A DNA stretch of 64,000 nucleotides from Mycobacterium parmense (GTDB lineage: Bacteria; Actinomycetota; Actinomycetes; Mycobacteriales; Mycobacteriaceae): assembly GCF_010730575.1 (NCBI RefSeq), contig NZ_AP022614.1, forward strand, positions 5,146,001-5,210,000. Reading direction: 5' to 3'. The notes beneath the pieces were generated by a model. The model made no database searches. It saw nothing but the letters and a program-made list of their open reading frames with translations, and was not told where the DNA came from. The stretch's first letter is position 1. Every line of letters begins with the position of its first letter. This document shows, one piece after another, positions 55,534 through 63,955 of the stretch. Position numbers and translations under genes: made by a program.

Positions 55534-55930
55534 ACCTATCTGGGCTGCGGGGAGGGCGACATGTTCTTGTGCGCGATCCGCGACGAGCACTCGCGGCGGG
55601 CACTGGGTTGGGCTGTGGATGATCACATGCGCACCGAGTTGGTCACCGTGGCCGTGCAGCGGGGGGTGTTCGCGCGCGGTGGGCGCTGCGCGGGTAATGC
55701 TGGGACAACGTCGGCGCCGAGTCGCTGTGGTCGAGTTTCAAACAGGAATGCTACTACCGGCACACCCTACGCGACCAAAGCGGAATTGATTGCAGGAGTT
55801 GACAATTGGATGAACTTCTACAATAATCAACCAAGGCATTAAGCGATCGGGACGCGCTCACCTATCGACTACGAGCGGACGCTGAACCCTGTCGCGGAAG
55901 CAAGTTATCCGTGTCCATTTTTTCAGGGGA
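55534..55930 (+). pseudogene. IS3-family transposase OrfB, 3' exon
   Basis: The exon resumes with TYLGCGEGDMFLCAIRDEHS and RRALGWAVDDHM. After FARGG a deletion removes the second catalytic Asp region, and frames shift; fragments AESLWSSFKQECYYRHT and VDNWMNFYNNQPRH follow, then SPIDYERTL. The element end is probably near 55925-55935 (TTTTTTCAGGGGAACCCC). Multiple lesions show that the transposase is dead, apart from the intron insertion. Confidence 0.8.
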
Positions 55931-56133
55931 ACCCCAGACTTCGATCGCGACGTTGGCATCAGCTCGAAGCGTGGCGGTCGCCAAGCCGATGTCGCGAGTT
56001 CCACCGGATGATGACAGTGCCATGGTGAGAAGTAGCGGAACCCGGACAGCCAAACCGGCGAAGTGCATTGTTGTCGGCGTGGTCCTCGATAGCCCCGACG
56101 GAACACTTGTGCAAGACGCATATCCTGCTCACC

Positions 56134-56763
56134 ATGCCAACAGAGTCCGTTCGCCTCTCGTTTCGCCGGCATATGCGTGAGCAAGTCTTGAGGGCTGCCC
56201 GGACCCTCACTATCGAGAAGGGCTGGGATCGCGTTCGCATGGGTGAAGTCGCAGAGCTTGTCGGCGTGTCCCGCCCGACGCTCTACAAGGAGTTCACCGA
56301 TAAGCAGGGACTGGGCGACGCGCTGGTTGTGGCCGAAGGCGAACGCTTCTTGAATGGCATTCACGCAGTTTTGGCACAACACGCCGGAGACGTCGGCGGG
56401 GGCATCACCGCTGCGGTGTCGTACACACTGAAGGAAGCGGAAGCGAGCCCGCTCTTGAAGGCGGTGCTGACATCGAACCGGCCTACGGACAGGACGGTCG
56501 CTGAGTCAACCGGTATGTTGCCGCTCCTGCCGACCTCTGCGTCGCTACTGGAGCTGTCCTCGGCAGCCCTCGTGACCTGGTTCAACGAGCACTTTTCAGG
56601 CCTGGACGCCAATGACGTCAATGATGTCGCCGATGCACTGGTAAGGCTGACGGTGAGTCACGTCGTGCTTCCGACCGCCGACGCCGAGACGACCGGGGAG
56701 CGCATCTCGCGGATCGCACTTCGCTATTTGGGCGTTCATTCCTCCGCAGGCGAGGCGCGTTAA
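56134..56763 (+). CDS. TetR-family regulator
   Basis: A 209-residue TetR regulator. The helix-turn-helix is VRMGEVAELVGVSRPTLYKE (about 33-52), followed by FTDKQGLGDALVV. The ATG at 56134 gives the expected short lead (MPTESVRLSFRRHMREQ); the open frame to 56068 is rejected. It lies 87 bases upstream of a P450 gene on the same strand and probably controls the P450 / ferredoxin / LLM genes that follow. Confidence 0.88.
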   Translation: MPTESVRLSFRRHMREQVLRAARTLTIEKGWDRVRMGEVAELVGVSRPTLYKEFTDKQGLGDALVVAEGERFLNGIHAVLAQHAGDVGGGITAAVSYTLKEAEASPLLKAVLTSNRPTDRTVAESTGMLPLLPTSASLLELSSAALVTWFNEHFSGLDANDVNDVADALVRLTVSHVVLPTADAETTGERISRIALRYLGVHSSAGEAR

Positions 56764-56850
56764 CACTAAGGATTTTATGTTCAAATGTTGACTCTGAAGG
56801 AATAATTGTAAACACTTGGAGTGGGGCCGCACGAACCTTAGGAGATTCTC

Positions 56851-58152
56851 ATGATTGCCAGCACGACGTCCGCACTGAAAACGTCGGCGGAGCGGCGTTC
56901 AGCACGTCCATATGATTCTGCCGACTTGTCCTCGACTGCATTTTGGGCCGGCACCGCCGCCGACCGGGAGAAGACATACGCCGAACTGCGCAAACGTGCT
57001 CCCATCAGCTGGCACCCGCGAGTCGAGCACACCATGATCGACGACGGGAACGACCGGGGCTTTTGGGCTGTGGTTACGCATCCGTTGCTTGTCGAGGCGA
57101 CCCGGCGACACGACGATTTCCTGTCAGGTCAGGGCATTGTCATGGAGTCGATCCCGCAGGAATTGCTCGACACCGCTCAAGGCTTCATTGCGATGGATCC
57201 GCCGCGTCATACCAAGATTCGACGATTGCTGGCATCCGCATTCACGCCGAAGCAGATGCGACTGATCCACCATCAGATCGAGGCCAACGCGAAGCGCGTC
57301 GTCGACGACCTGGCTCCACAGGGCAAGGCCGACTTCGTCGACGAATGCGCGGCGTTGCTGCCGATGCACAACATCTTCGACATGATGGGCGTGCCGGACT
57401 CGATGCGCCGCGACATCGCGTGGGAATCACGGTATGCCGGTGGGTGGAGCGACCCCGAGGTGATGGGCGACGACCCAGTCATACCTCGCCTTTTCCAAGC
57501 GATGGGATTCCTAGGCGACGGCGCCCGCGAAATCATCGCTGCACGTCGCCGGCAGCCCGAAGACGACCTCATGACGAACCTCGTTCAGGCTGAAGTGGAC
57601 GGTGAAAAACTCACCGAAGATGAGATCGTCTCGTTTTTCATACTTCTCACGATCGCTGGGAACGACACCACGCGCCAAAGCACCAGTCATGCGATGAAAG
57701 CCTTGACCGACTTTCCCGATCAACGAGCGTGGCTGATGGAGGATTTCGACGGACGAATCAAAGGAGCGGTCGAAGAGTTCGTCCGGTGGGCCACCCCGAT
57801 CATGACCTTCCGCCGAACGGCAGCTCGCGACTGCGACCTGGGCGGACAACAGATCACCGAAGGTGACAAGGTCGTACTTTTTTACAGCTCGGCCAACTGG
57901 GACACCACAGTGTTCACCAACCCGGAAAAGTTCGATTTGTCACGGGACCCCAACCCGCACGTGAGCTTCGGAGGTGGAGGTATCCACCACTGCTTGGGCA
58001 ATCAGCTGGCGCGGCAGCAACTCGCCGCGCTCTTCCGGGAATTGCTGCACCGCCTGCCTGATATTGAAGTCTGCGGGCCACCCAGCTATACCGTTAGCAC
58101 TTTCTTCCACGGGGTGAATCATCTTCCCGTCCGCTTCACCCCGACTACGTGA
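56851..58152 (+). CDS. Cytochrome P450
   Basis: A 433-residue P450. It has AGNDTT in the I-helix (Asn and Asp where most have His and Glu), the ExxR pair in EEFVRWATP, and the heme loop FGGGGIHHCLGNQLARQQ with the ligand Cys at about residue 380. The long N-terminus (~30 residues before AFWAGTAADREKTY) is usual for mycobacterial sterol- and fatty-acid-type P450s. An AGGAG site precedes the ATG. The stop overlaps the GTG upstream of the ferredoxin. It is probably reduced by that ferredoxin. Confidence 0.93.
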   Translation: MIASTTSALKTSAERRSARPYDSADLSSTAFWAGTAADREKTYAELRKRAPISWHPRVEHTMIDDGNDRGFWAVVTHPLLVEATRRHDDFLSGQGIVMESIPQELLDTAQGFIAMDPPRHTKIRRLLASAFTPKQMRLIHHQIEANAKRVVDDLAPQGKADFVDECAALLPMHNIFDMMGVPDSMRRDIAWESRYAGGWSDPEVMGDDPVIPRLFQAMGFLGDGAREIIAARRRQPEDDLMTNLVQAEVDGEKLTEDEIVSFFILLTIAGNDTTRQSTSHAMKALTDFPDQRAWLMEDFDGRIKGAVEEFVRWATPIMTFRRTAARDCDLGGQQITEGDKVVLFYSSANWDTTVFTNPEKFDLSRDPNPHVSFGGGGIHHCLGNQLARQQLAALFRELLHRLPDIEVCGPPSYTVSTFFHGVNHLPVRFTPTT

Positions 58153-58163
58153 GGCAGCGTGGC

Positions 58164-58355
58164 ATGAAAATCACAGTCGACCGCGATCGATGCTCGTCAA
58201 TCGGGATGTGTGAAGGCCTGGCTCCCGACTTCTTCGAGGTCAGTAACGATGGGAAACTCCACATCCTGAATCCTGGGCCACCCGAATGTCACAGGGCACT
58301 GATCGAAGATGCCGTGGCGAGTTGCCCCACAGGCGCGCTCGCGTTGCACGATTGA
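58164..58355 (+). CDS. 3Fe-4S ferredoxin
   Basis: A 63-residue ferredoxin of the P450-associated type. Cluster cysteines are in DRCSSIGMCEGL (C-x5-C) and SCPTGAL; the position between, where a fourth Cys could be, is not Cys, so a 3Fe-4S cluster is expected. The ATG at 58164 is preferred; a GTG at 58149 overlaps the P450 stop. It would pass electrons to the P450 upstream. Confidence 0.9.
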   Translation: MKITVDRDRCSSIGMCEGLAPDFFEVSNDGKLHILNPGPPECHRALIEDAVASCPTGALALHD

Positions 58356-58487
58356 CAGACTGGCAGCAGCGAGATCCGGTGCAGCTGTTCGGCACTGGCT
58401 TCCGGCCGGTCCACGATGACTGCTCCTCGTCCAACGGGCTCGCCGACATCGCTCAGGAGCACAACACAACGCAATGGAGCCGCAGTA

Positions 58488-59504
58488 GTGAGTACCTTTG
58501 GACTCTCTGTCCTAGCCCCTGACCTTGCCGCGATGAAGGTCACCGCCACCGCGGCCGACCAGGCCGGGTTCGACGCGGTGTGGGCATCGGAGTTCTATAC
58601 CCGGTCGGGATCCATCTCGATGGCGGCAATGGCCACCTCGACTGACAGGTGTCGCATCGGGTCGTCGATTCTCTACGGCGTCGGACGCAGCCCGCTGGTC
58701 TTGGCGACCGAGGCGCGCGATCTCGACGAACTGTCCGGCGGTCGCATCGTGCTCGGCATCGGCAACGGCACCAAACGGATGATGAGCAACTGGCACAGCG
58801 TCGCCGATACCAGCGCCCCCGCCCTGCGCGTCGAGGAACTCGTACCCCTTATTCGGCGCATCTGGAACCTGCACGAGGGACCAGTCCGCCACGAAGGCCG
58901 CTTCTACCAGATGAATCTCATCCCCAGCGGCCCGGTAGACCCGCCTGCGCGCGATATTCCGATCATCACCGCCGCGGTGCGCCCGCGGATGTGCGAAGCC
59001 GCCGGCCGGGTCGCTGACGGGCTGGCCGGGCATCCGCTCTTCACGACCGCCTACGTGGAGGAAGTCGTGCGGCCCGCGGTGGCCAAGGGCGCCGCACGCA
59101 CCGGGCGCGATCCCGACGACGTCGAGATTGTGTCAATGGTCATGTGCTCCATCCACGACGACCCGGAAATCGCCCGTCGCGAGGTCGCGCAACAGATCGC
59201 GTTCTACGCATCAGTCAGAACCTACCAACCGCTGCTCGACTTCTGCGGATTCGCCAAACAGGGTGCCGTTATCCGAGAAGCCTTCGCACGCGGTGACTTT
59301 GCGGCCATGTTCGACGCGGTGACGGACGACATGATCGACGTGATGGGCGTCGCTGGCACCGCCAGCGAGGTGCGCGCCGGGCTGCGCCGCTACGAGGGGG
59401 TACTCGACCACATCATGCTCTACCCGCCGTCGGTGGGTATCGCACCTGAGCGGGTCGGCCAAAACCTCGGTGAGATGATCAAGCACTGCGCCCCCGGCCA
59501 GTAA
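58488..59504 (+). CDS. LLM-class flavin-dependent oxidoreductase
   Basis: A 338-residue luciferase-like monooxygenase/reductase (F420 or FMN type). Typical segments are FGLSVLAPDLAAMKVTATAA, AGFDAVWASEFY, CRIGSSILYGVGRSPLVLAT, ELSGGRIVLGIGNG and IPIITAAVRPRMCEAAGRVA. The GTG at 58488 gives the usual N-terminus directly at the first strand; longer starts are not protein-like. It follows the ferredoxin by 132 bases on the same strand, so it likely belongs to the P450 pathway. The cofactor cannot be decided. Confidence 0.87.
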   Translation: MSTFGLSVLAPDLAAMKVTATAADQAGFDAVWASEFYTRSGSISMAAMATSTDRCRIGSSILYGVGRSPLVLATEARDLDELSGGRIVLGIGNGTKRMMSNWHSVADTSAPALRVEELVPLIRRIWNLHEGPVRHEGRFYQMNLIPSGPVDPPARDIPIITAAVRPRMCEAAGRVADGLAGHPLFTTAYVEEVVRPAVAKGAARTGRDPDDVEIVSMVMCSIHDDPEIARREVAQQIAFYASVRTYQPLLDFCGFAKQGAVIREAFARGDFAAMFDAVTDDMIDVMGVAGTASEVRAGLRRYEGVLDHIMLYPPSVGIAPERVGQNLGEMIKHCAPGQ

Positions 59505-59696
59505 CATCCCGGTTCATGTAGGTGCGCCAGCGTCTGTGTCGACGACAACCCGCGGCGGTGAATGAGTCTCCCGTCTAATTCGAAATGACCGGTTCATCGA
59601 CGGTGTGCTCCTGCCGGTACCGTAGGGATCGCCTTCGACGACGAGTTCGTAAGCCACCTAGTGCCAGTGCTTCTCTGCTCGCGCTCACCGTTGATG

Positions 59697-60566
59697 CTAG
59701 ACGCGGCTCCCGATTCGCTGGGCGCCATCGGAGTCGAAGAGTTCTTTGGCCCAGCGTTCGAGGACTTCGGTGCTGTCCCAGTCGTCGGGGTGGAAGCCGG
59801 CGCGGGTGTAGGAACGGAAGCGCTGCACCGCGTCCGGGCTGAACAGTGGGGAACGACGGAAGGCTCGAAGGCTGCGCAGTAAGCGCAGTGGGTTGTAGGC
59901 TGCGCGGTCACCCGCCAGAGAGCGAGTGGTCTGGATGACCAACTCGGTGAACAAGATGACTGTGGCAATCCGCATTCCCCAGACCCTGGTGCGTTCGGTT
60001 CCACCGACCGTCTCGAAGACGTCGAAAGCGACGGCCTTGTGCTCGGATTCTTCTAAAGCGTGCCAGAGCAGAATCGGCCGGACCTCGGTGTCGCCGATCA
60101 GCTCTTGTGCCTCGTCGCTGGTCAGAATGATTTCGGCGAACGTCGCCGTGTAGTGCTCAAGGGCAGCCGTCACGGCCAGGCGCATCTTCGGAGAGAATCG
60201 CTTCTCGAGCCGGTCAACCAACTTCTTGATGTGCCGATCGATCCCGTCGGTCGGATAGCCCATCGCTTGGAGCCGCTCGTTAAGCAGCCGATGCTGGTGC
60301 CGGTGGGTGGCCTCCTGCGCGATGAATCCCTTGACCGCCTCTTGGAGGTCGGGGTCGCTGACCTGGTCACGGTACTGGCGCACCGATCGGATGAAGAAGT
60401 CTTCGCCCTCGGGGAACGTTGCCGACAAGGTAGAGACAAAGTGGCTCATCACCAAGTCGCCGTCGACGAAGTGCTGGCGACTGGTCCCAGCAGGCATTGC
60501 GAAACGGACACGGCGAGCCTTTGGCAGCACCCTCTTTGCTGGCCGTGTGGGCGACTCACTGGTCAT
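59697..60566 (-). CDS. PF10118-type metal-dependent protein (third copy)
   Basis: A 289-residue paralog of the proteins at 16456 and 17380. Motifs in order: FPEGEDFFIRSVRQYRDQV, FIAQEATHRHQHRLLNERL, AALEHYTATFAEIIL and WHALEESEHKAVAFDVFETV. The hydrophobic segment (MRIATVILFTELVIQTT) is present. It has diverged from the tandem pair but keeps every candidate metal ligand. It is divergent from the TetR gene at 60643 with a perfect 8-base palindrome between. In mirror order it corresponds to the left-hand pair. Confidence 0.82.
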   Translation of the reverse strand: MTSESPTRPAKRVLPKARRVRFAMPAGTSRQHFVDGDLVMSHFVSTLSATFPEGEDFFIRSVRQYRDQVSDPDLQEAVKGFIAQEATHRHQHRLLNERLQAMGYPTDGIDRHIKKLVDRLEKRFSPKMRLAVTAALEHYTATFAEIILTSDEAQELIGDTEVRPILLWHALEESEHKAVAFDVFETVGGTERTRVWGMRIATVILFTELVIQTTRSLAGDRAAYNPLRLLRSLRAFRRSPLFSPDAVQRFRSYTRAGFHPDDWDSTEVLERWAKELFDSDGAQRIGSRV

Positions 60567-60598
60567 GTGCTACTCCCATCTCCAAGCGGACCTCAATA

Positions 60599-60622
60599 AT
60601 CTGACTTTATACCTAGTCAGAT
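60599..60622. promoter_or_regulatory. Perfect palindrome between PF10118 and TetR genes
   Basis: ATCTGACT (60599-60606) and AGTCAGAT (60615-60622) are exact inverted repeats with an eight-base spacer, TTATACCT. It lies 20 bases before the TetR start and 32 bases from the PF10118 start. It is the likely TetR operator, controlling both genes. Confidence 0.7.
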
Positions 60623-60642
60623 TTAGATGACAAACTGTGTCT

Positions 60643-61347
60643 ATGCGTTCAGTCCGGGTGTATCGCGGAGTGTCTGCAGAGCAGCGCCATCAGCACCGGC
60701 GTACACGTCTCATCGACGCCGCTATCGAGCTGATCGGTACCCGAGGCGTGGCCGCCACCACCGTGACTGCCGTCTGCGCCGAGTCACGTGTCACCTCGCG
60801 TTACTTCTACCAGCATTTCTCCGACCGCGACGCGCTCTTGCGGGCCGTCTACCAGCAGCTCTATGCCACCTTCCAAGACGTAATAGTCCAAGCGATCCCA
60901 GACGCCGGCGCGCCACCCGACGTGTTGGCGTATGCCCCCATCCGCGCACTGGTCAACATGATCGAAGACGATCCTCGGCTGGCCCGCATTTTGTTCGTTG
61001 AATCCGCAACGGAGCCACTCCTTCGCGAGTTGCGGAGCCAATTGATGGCCGGTTTCGCCGACCTCGTGCTGCGCGAGGCCAGACTTCACCTGGATATCGC
61101 CGACTCTGCGGTGGGCGTCGCGCATCTGGCTTCAACCCTCGGTGTCGGAGGACTCTTCGAGGTTCTGCGCCGCTGGCTGGACGGCGAACTGGACTTCAGT
61201 ACTGATGAACTCGTCCAACACTGCGCAGGTTTCCTGGGCAGCCTCGGCACCTACGTGCTGCTGCAGAACATAGGCGAGGCGCCGGTTCCTGAATCCGGGG
61301 CATCGGCAAACGCTCTATCGGCTCGCGGCCACGCCCGGCGATGCTGA
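60643..61347 (+). CDS. TetR-family regulator
   Basis: A 234-residue TetR regulator. VAATTVTAVCAESRVTSRYF holds the helix-turn-helix (about 35-54), followed by YQHFSDRDALLRAVYQQ. The ATG at 60643 is preferred to a GTG two codons earlier. It is divergent from the PF10118 gene across a perfect palindrome, so it probably represses that gene and itself. It converges on another TetR gene. Confidence 0.9.
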   Translation: MRSVRVYRGVSAEQRHQHRRTRLIDAAIELIGTRGVAATTVTAVCAESRVTSRYFYQHFSDRDALLRAVYQQLYATFQDVIVQAIPDAGAPPDVLAYAPIRALVNMIEDDPRLARILFVESATEPLLRELRSQLMAGFADLVLREARLHLDIADSAVGVAHLASTLGVGGLFEVLRRWLDGELDFSTDELVQHCAGFLGSLGTYVLLQNIGEAPVPESGASANALSARGHARRC

Positions 61348-61373
61348 GTGCGTGTCCGGTTTGACGCCCACGA

Positions 61374-62042
61374 TCAGGACGGTAGCGTCCCGGGCACGTC
61401 ATCGACGCTGAGCGCGTGCACCAGATAACGTTCAGCTAGGGTTTCGGCGAGCCGACTGGTGTGTTCGACGATCTCCTCCTGACTTACGTCGAGCAAGCCG
61501 GCATGCCAGGCGGTGATCAGCTCGACGAAGCCCCCAACCGCCACCAAGGTGTCCATGCGGAGCGCGGTTTCATCGGCATCCGGTCTCAGATGGGGCTTGC
61601 TCGCCGCGACCACGAGGTGCGTCGCCTCTTGCAGGGCAACAGCGCGCCGGTCTTGCAGCGGTGAGCTGCCCACGTGCTGGGTCAGCAAGATCTTTGCCCT
61701 GCCGGGATCTTGTGTGATGCGGTCGACCACCATAGAGATGGTCATGCGAATAGTCTCGAGGGGCGGCTGCCCGACGCGTTCTGCGAGGGTCGCGGAAACC
61801 TCACCGAGCATCTCGTTCCGTACCCCGTCCCAGGCGGCAACCAGCAACTCGTCGCGGGTCTTGAAGTCTTCATAGAAGTAGCGGTCGTTCAGGCTGGTCC
61901 GGGAGCAAACGCCCCTCATGGTGACTGCGGCCCAACCGCTTTCGCTCCAGATCTCGGTCGCGGCATCGATCAGACGCTGCCGACGTTCCGCGCGGCGTTC
62001 CGCGCCGGTACGCCCGCCCCATCGTTTCGCCTTCGTCCGCAC
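61374..62042 (-). CDS. TetR-family regulator
   Basis: A 222-residue TetR regulator. The DNA-binding part is AAVTMRGVCSRTSLNDRYFY (helix-turn-helix) with EDFKTRDELLVAAWDG after it. The GTG at 62042 gives MRTKAKRWGGRTGAERRAE as a basic lead; an in-frame TTG at 62063 is possible. It is divergent from the SDR / ferritin-like / monooxygenase operon starting at 62177 and may control it. No strong palindrome was seen in the 134-base gap. Confidence 0.88.
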   Translation of the reverse strand: MRTKAKRWGGRTGAERRAERRQRLIDAATEIWSESGWAAVTMRGVCSRTSLNDRYFYEDFKTRDELLVAAWDGVRNEMLGEVSATLAERVGQPPLETIRMTISMVVDRITQDPGRAKILLTQHVGSSPLQDRRAVALQEATHLVVAASKPHLRPDADETALRMDTLVAVGGFVELITAWHAGLLDVSQEEIVEHTSRLAETLAERYLVHALSVDDVPGTLPS

Positions 62043-62176
62043 ATTTCCATCTTGACAAAGCAACGTAGGTCACACCAAACTGACGGCATGTGCCCACAAT
62101 GGTGGCTGGTGCCACCAGTTGCTTTCGAGGCAGCGACGGAATCAACCGTCAGATCGCAGCAACGGCGGATACTCCG

Positions 62177-63013
62177 ATGAGGCTGCTGCCGTTTGGGAAT
62201 CCCCCCCGCCGGAGTGACCGTGCCGACGCGGTGATCACCGGTGCAGGCAGCGGCATTGGCCGCGCATTTGCCGTCGAGCTGGCGCGCCGGGGCGGCCGTG
62301 TGGTGTGCGCCGACATCGACGGCATTCGCGCCAAGGAGACAGCGGACCTGATCTCCAAGCTGGGCGGTCATGGCATCGGCGTTGTTTGCGACGTCTCAGA
62401 CGAGCATCAGGTCCGGGATCTTGCCGATTCGGCCGAGAAGTGGTTCGGCGGCGCTCCCGGACTGGTGATCAACAATGCCGGAATTGGCGCTGGAGGCAAC
62501 GTCGTCGGTGCGACATCCACGAGCGATTGGTCCGCGACGTTGTCGGTCAATCTGTGGGGAGTCATCCACGGCTGCGAAGTCTTTGTCCCGCGGCTCCGGG
62601 AACGTGGATTCGGAGGGCTCATCAACGTCGCGTCGGCGGCAAGCTTCGGTGCGGCCCCCCGCATGGCCGCCTACAACGTGAGCAAAGCGGGCGTACTCGC
62701 GCTGTCCGAAACCTTGGCAGCCGAGCTCAGCGGAACCGGCGTCACGGTGACCGTCCTATGCCCCACCTTCGTCAAAACAAATATCGTCGACAATCCACGC
62801 ATCGAGGAATCGGCGGCCACGCTAGCCGCCAACTTGATGAAGTGGACCGGCGTATCACCAGAGTCGGTAGCACGAACCACCCTGGATGCGCACGACCGCG
62901 GCCAGCTATACGTCCTGCCGCAACTCGACGCCAAAATCCTCTGGCAGCTCAAGAGAACCATGCCGGGTACCTTCACCCACGCGATGGGACTCATCCAGCG
63001 AATAACGCGTTGA
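62177..63013 (+). CDS. Short-chain dehydrogenase/reductase
   Basis: A 278-residue SDR. Motifs: TGAGSGIG (about 21-28), ADID after the second strand (NAD-type acid), NNAG (about 99), Ser in NVASAASF (about 148) and YNVSK (about 161-165), then CPTFVKTNIVD. The ATG at 62177 matches the start of the decayed copy at 12390 (MRLLPFG versus MRLVPFG), which supports it over the longer open frame. It is followed after 18 bases by the ferritin-like gene, with which it forms an operon. Confidence 0.9.
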   Translation: MRLLPFGNPPRRSDRADAVITGAGSGIGRAFAVELARRGGRVVCADIDGIRAKETADLISKLGGHGIGVVCDVSDEHQVRDLADSAEKWFGGAPGLVINNAGIGAGGNVVGATSTSDWSATLSVNLWGVIHGCEVFVPRLRERGFGGLINVASAASFGAAPRMAAYNVSKAGVLALSETLAAELSGTGVTVTVLCPTFVKTNIVDNPRIEESAATLAANLMKWTGVSPESVARTTLDAHDRGQLYVLPQLDAKILWQLKRTMPGTFTHAMGLIQRITR

Positions 63014-63031
63014 CACAACCTAGGAGGAGAC

Positions 63032-63955
63032 ATGGCTTTCGAATACGGCGATATGCTGCAGACGATTAAAGACCGCCAGTGGGCGCTGGCCGACATCGAC
63101 TGGGACGCACCGGGTGCCGAGTTGATCACCGACGAACAGCGCCCCAGCCTGAAACAGTTCATGTCAGACGTGGTATGGATCGAGCATGTCGGTGCCCGCG
63201 CTTTCGCGGCCATGGCCCCCAAGGCGCCGTTCGACGCGTTGGGTGAGATTTACAGGTATTTCCACGCCGAAGAGCAGCGGCACGCCAACGTGGAGCTCGC
63301 TCTCATGCATCGCTGGGGGATGCTCGAGGAGGGCGAGACTCCGGTGCCGAACAAGAACATCCGGCTGGTCATCGAATGGCTGGACCGATACGCCGAAGCA
63401 CTTCCGTTGACGGTGATCGGTGCTGCCATACCGGCTTTAGAAACCGCTCTGGACGGAGCACTGTTGAAGTTTTTGGTGGACGAGGTGTCAGATCCCGTGT
63501 GCGGCGAAGTTTTCGCCAAGGTCAACAGCGACGAGTCTCGCCACCTGGCGGTGGGTTTTCAGGTGCTCAACGACCTGGGCGCCAGCCCAATGAGGATCCA
63601 TGCGATTCAGACGGTGGGAGCTCTTATCGACCCGAGGGTACTTACCGGTGCGTTGCTTTACATCCCGCTGCTGACCCGGATGCTGATAAACCTGAACGCC
63701 TGGGGCCTGTCCGAGGAAAGGCTGTACAACGCAGTCACCCGCTACTCGAACGTCGGCGATCGCAGCGAGCACACCCGCCGTGTTCCCCCCTATCACATCC
63801 TCAAGGCCCATATGTCTGCCACGATCAAGCACTCCCAACCGCTGCACTTCATCTCGCAGCGCCTCGGTAGGGTGATCGACCACTTCCCCACGCAAGTGCT
63901 CGGCAAGACGCCGTCATGGACTGATGAGCTGACCTATGAACCGGTGGCCAGATGA
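63032..63955 (+). CDS. Ferritin-like diiron protein (copy 2)
   Basis: A 307-residue ferritin-like protein, about 80 percent identical by eye to the one at 11139-12062. YFHAEEQRHANVELALMHRW and VNSDESRHLAVGFQVL hold the likely metal ligands. A strong AGGAGGAG site precedes the ATG. It stands between an SDR and a flavin monooxygenase (start overlapping, ATGA), so it probably acts with them in one oxidation route. The exact reaction is unknown. It is a complete gene in an apparently intact operon. Confidence 0.82.
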   Translation: MAFEYGDMLQTIKDRQWALADIDWDAPGAELITDEQRPSLKQFMSDVVWIEHVGARAFAAMAPKAPFDALGEIYRYFHAEEQRHANVELALMHRWGMLEEGETPVPNKNIRLVIEWLDRYAEALPLTVIGAAIPALETALDGALLKFLVDEVSDPVCGEVFAKVNSDESRHLAVGFQVLNDLGASPMRIHAIQTVGALIDPRVLTGALLYIPLLTRMLINLNAWGLSEERLYNAVTRYSNVGDRSEHTRRVPPYHILKAHMSATIKHSQPLHFISQRLGRVIDHFPTQVLGKTPSWTDELTYEPVAR

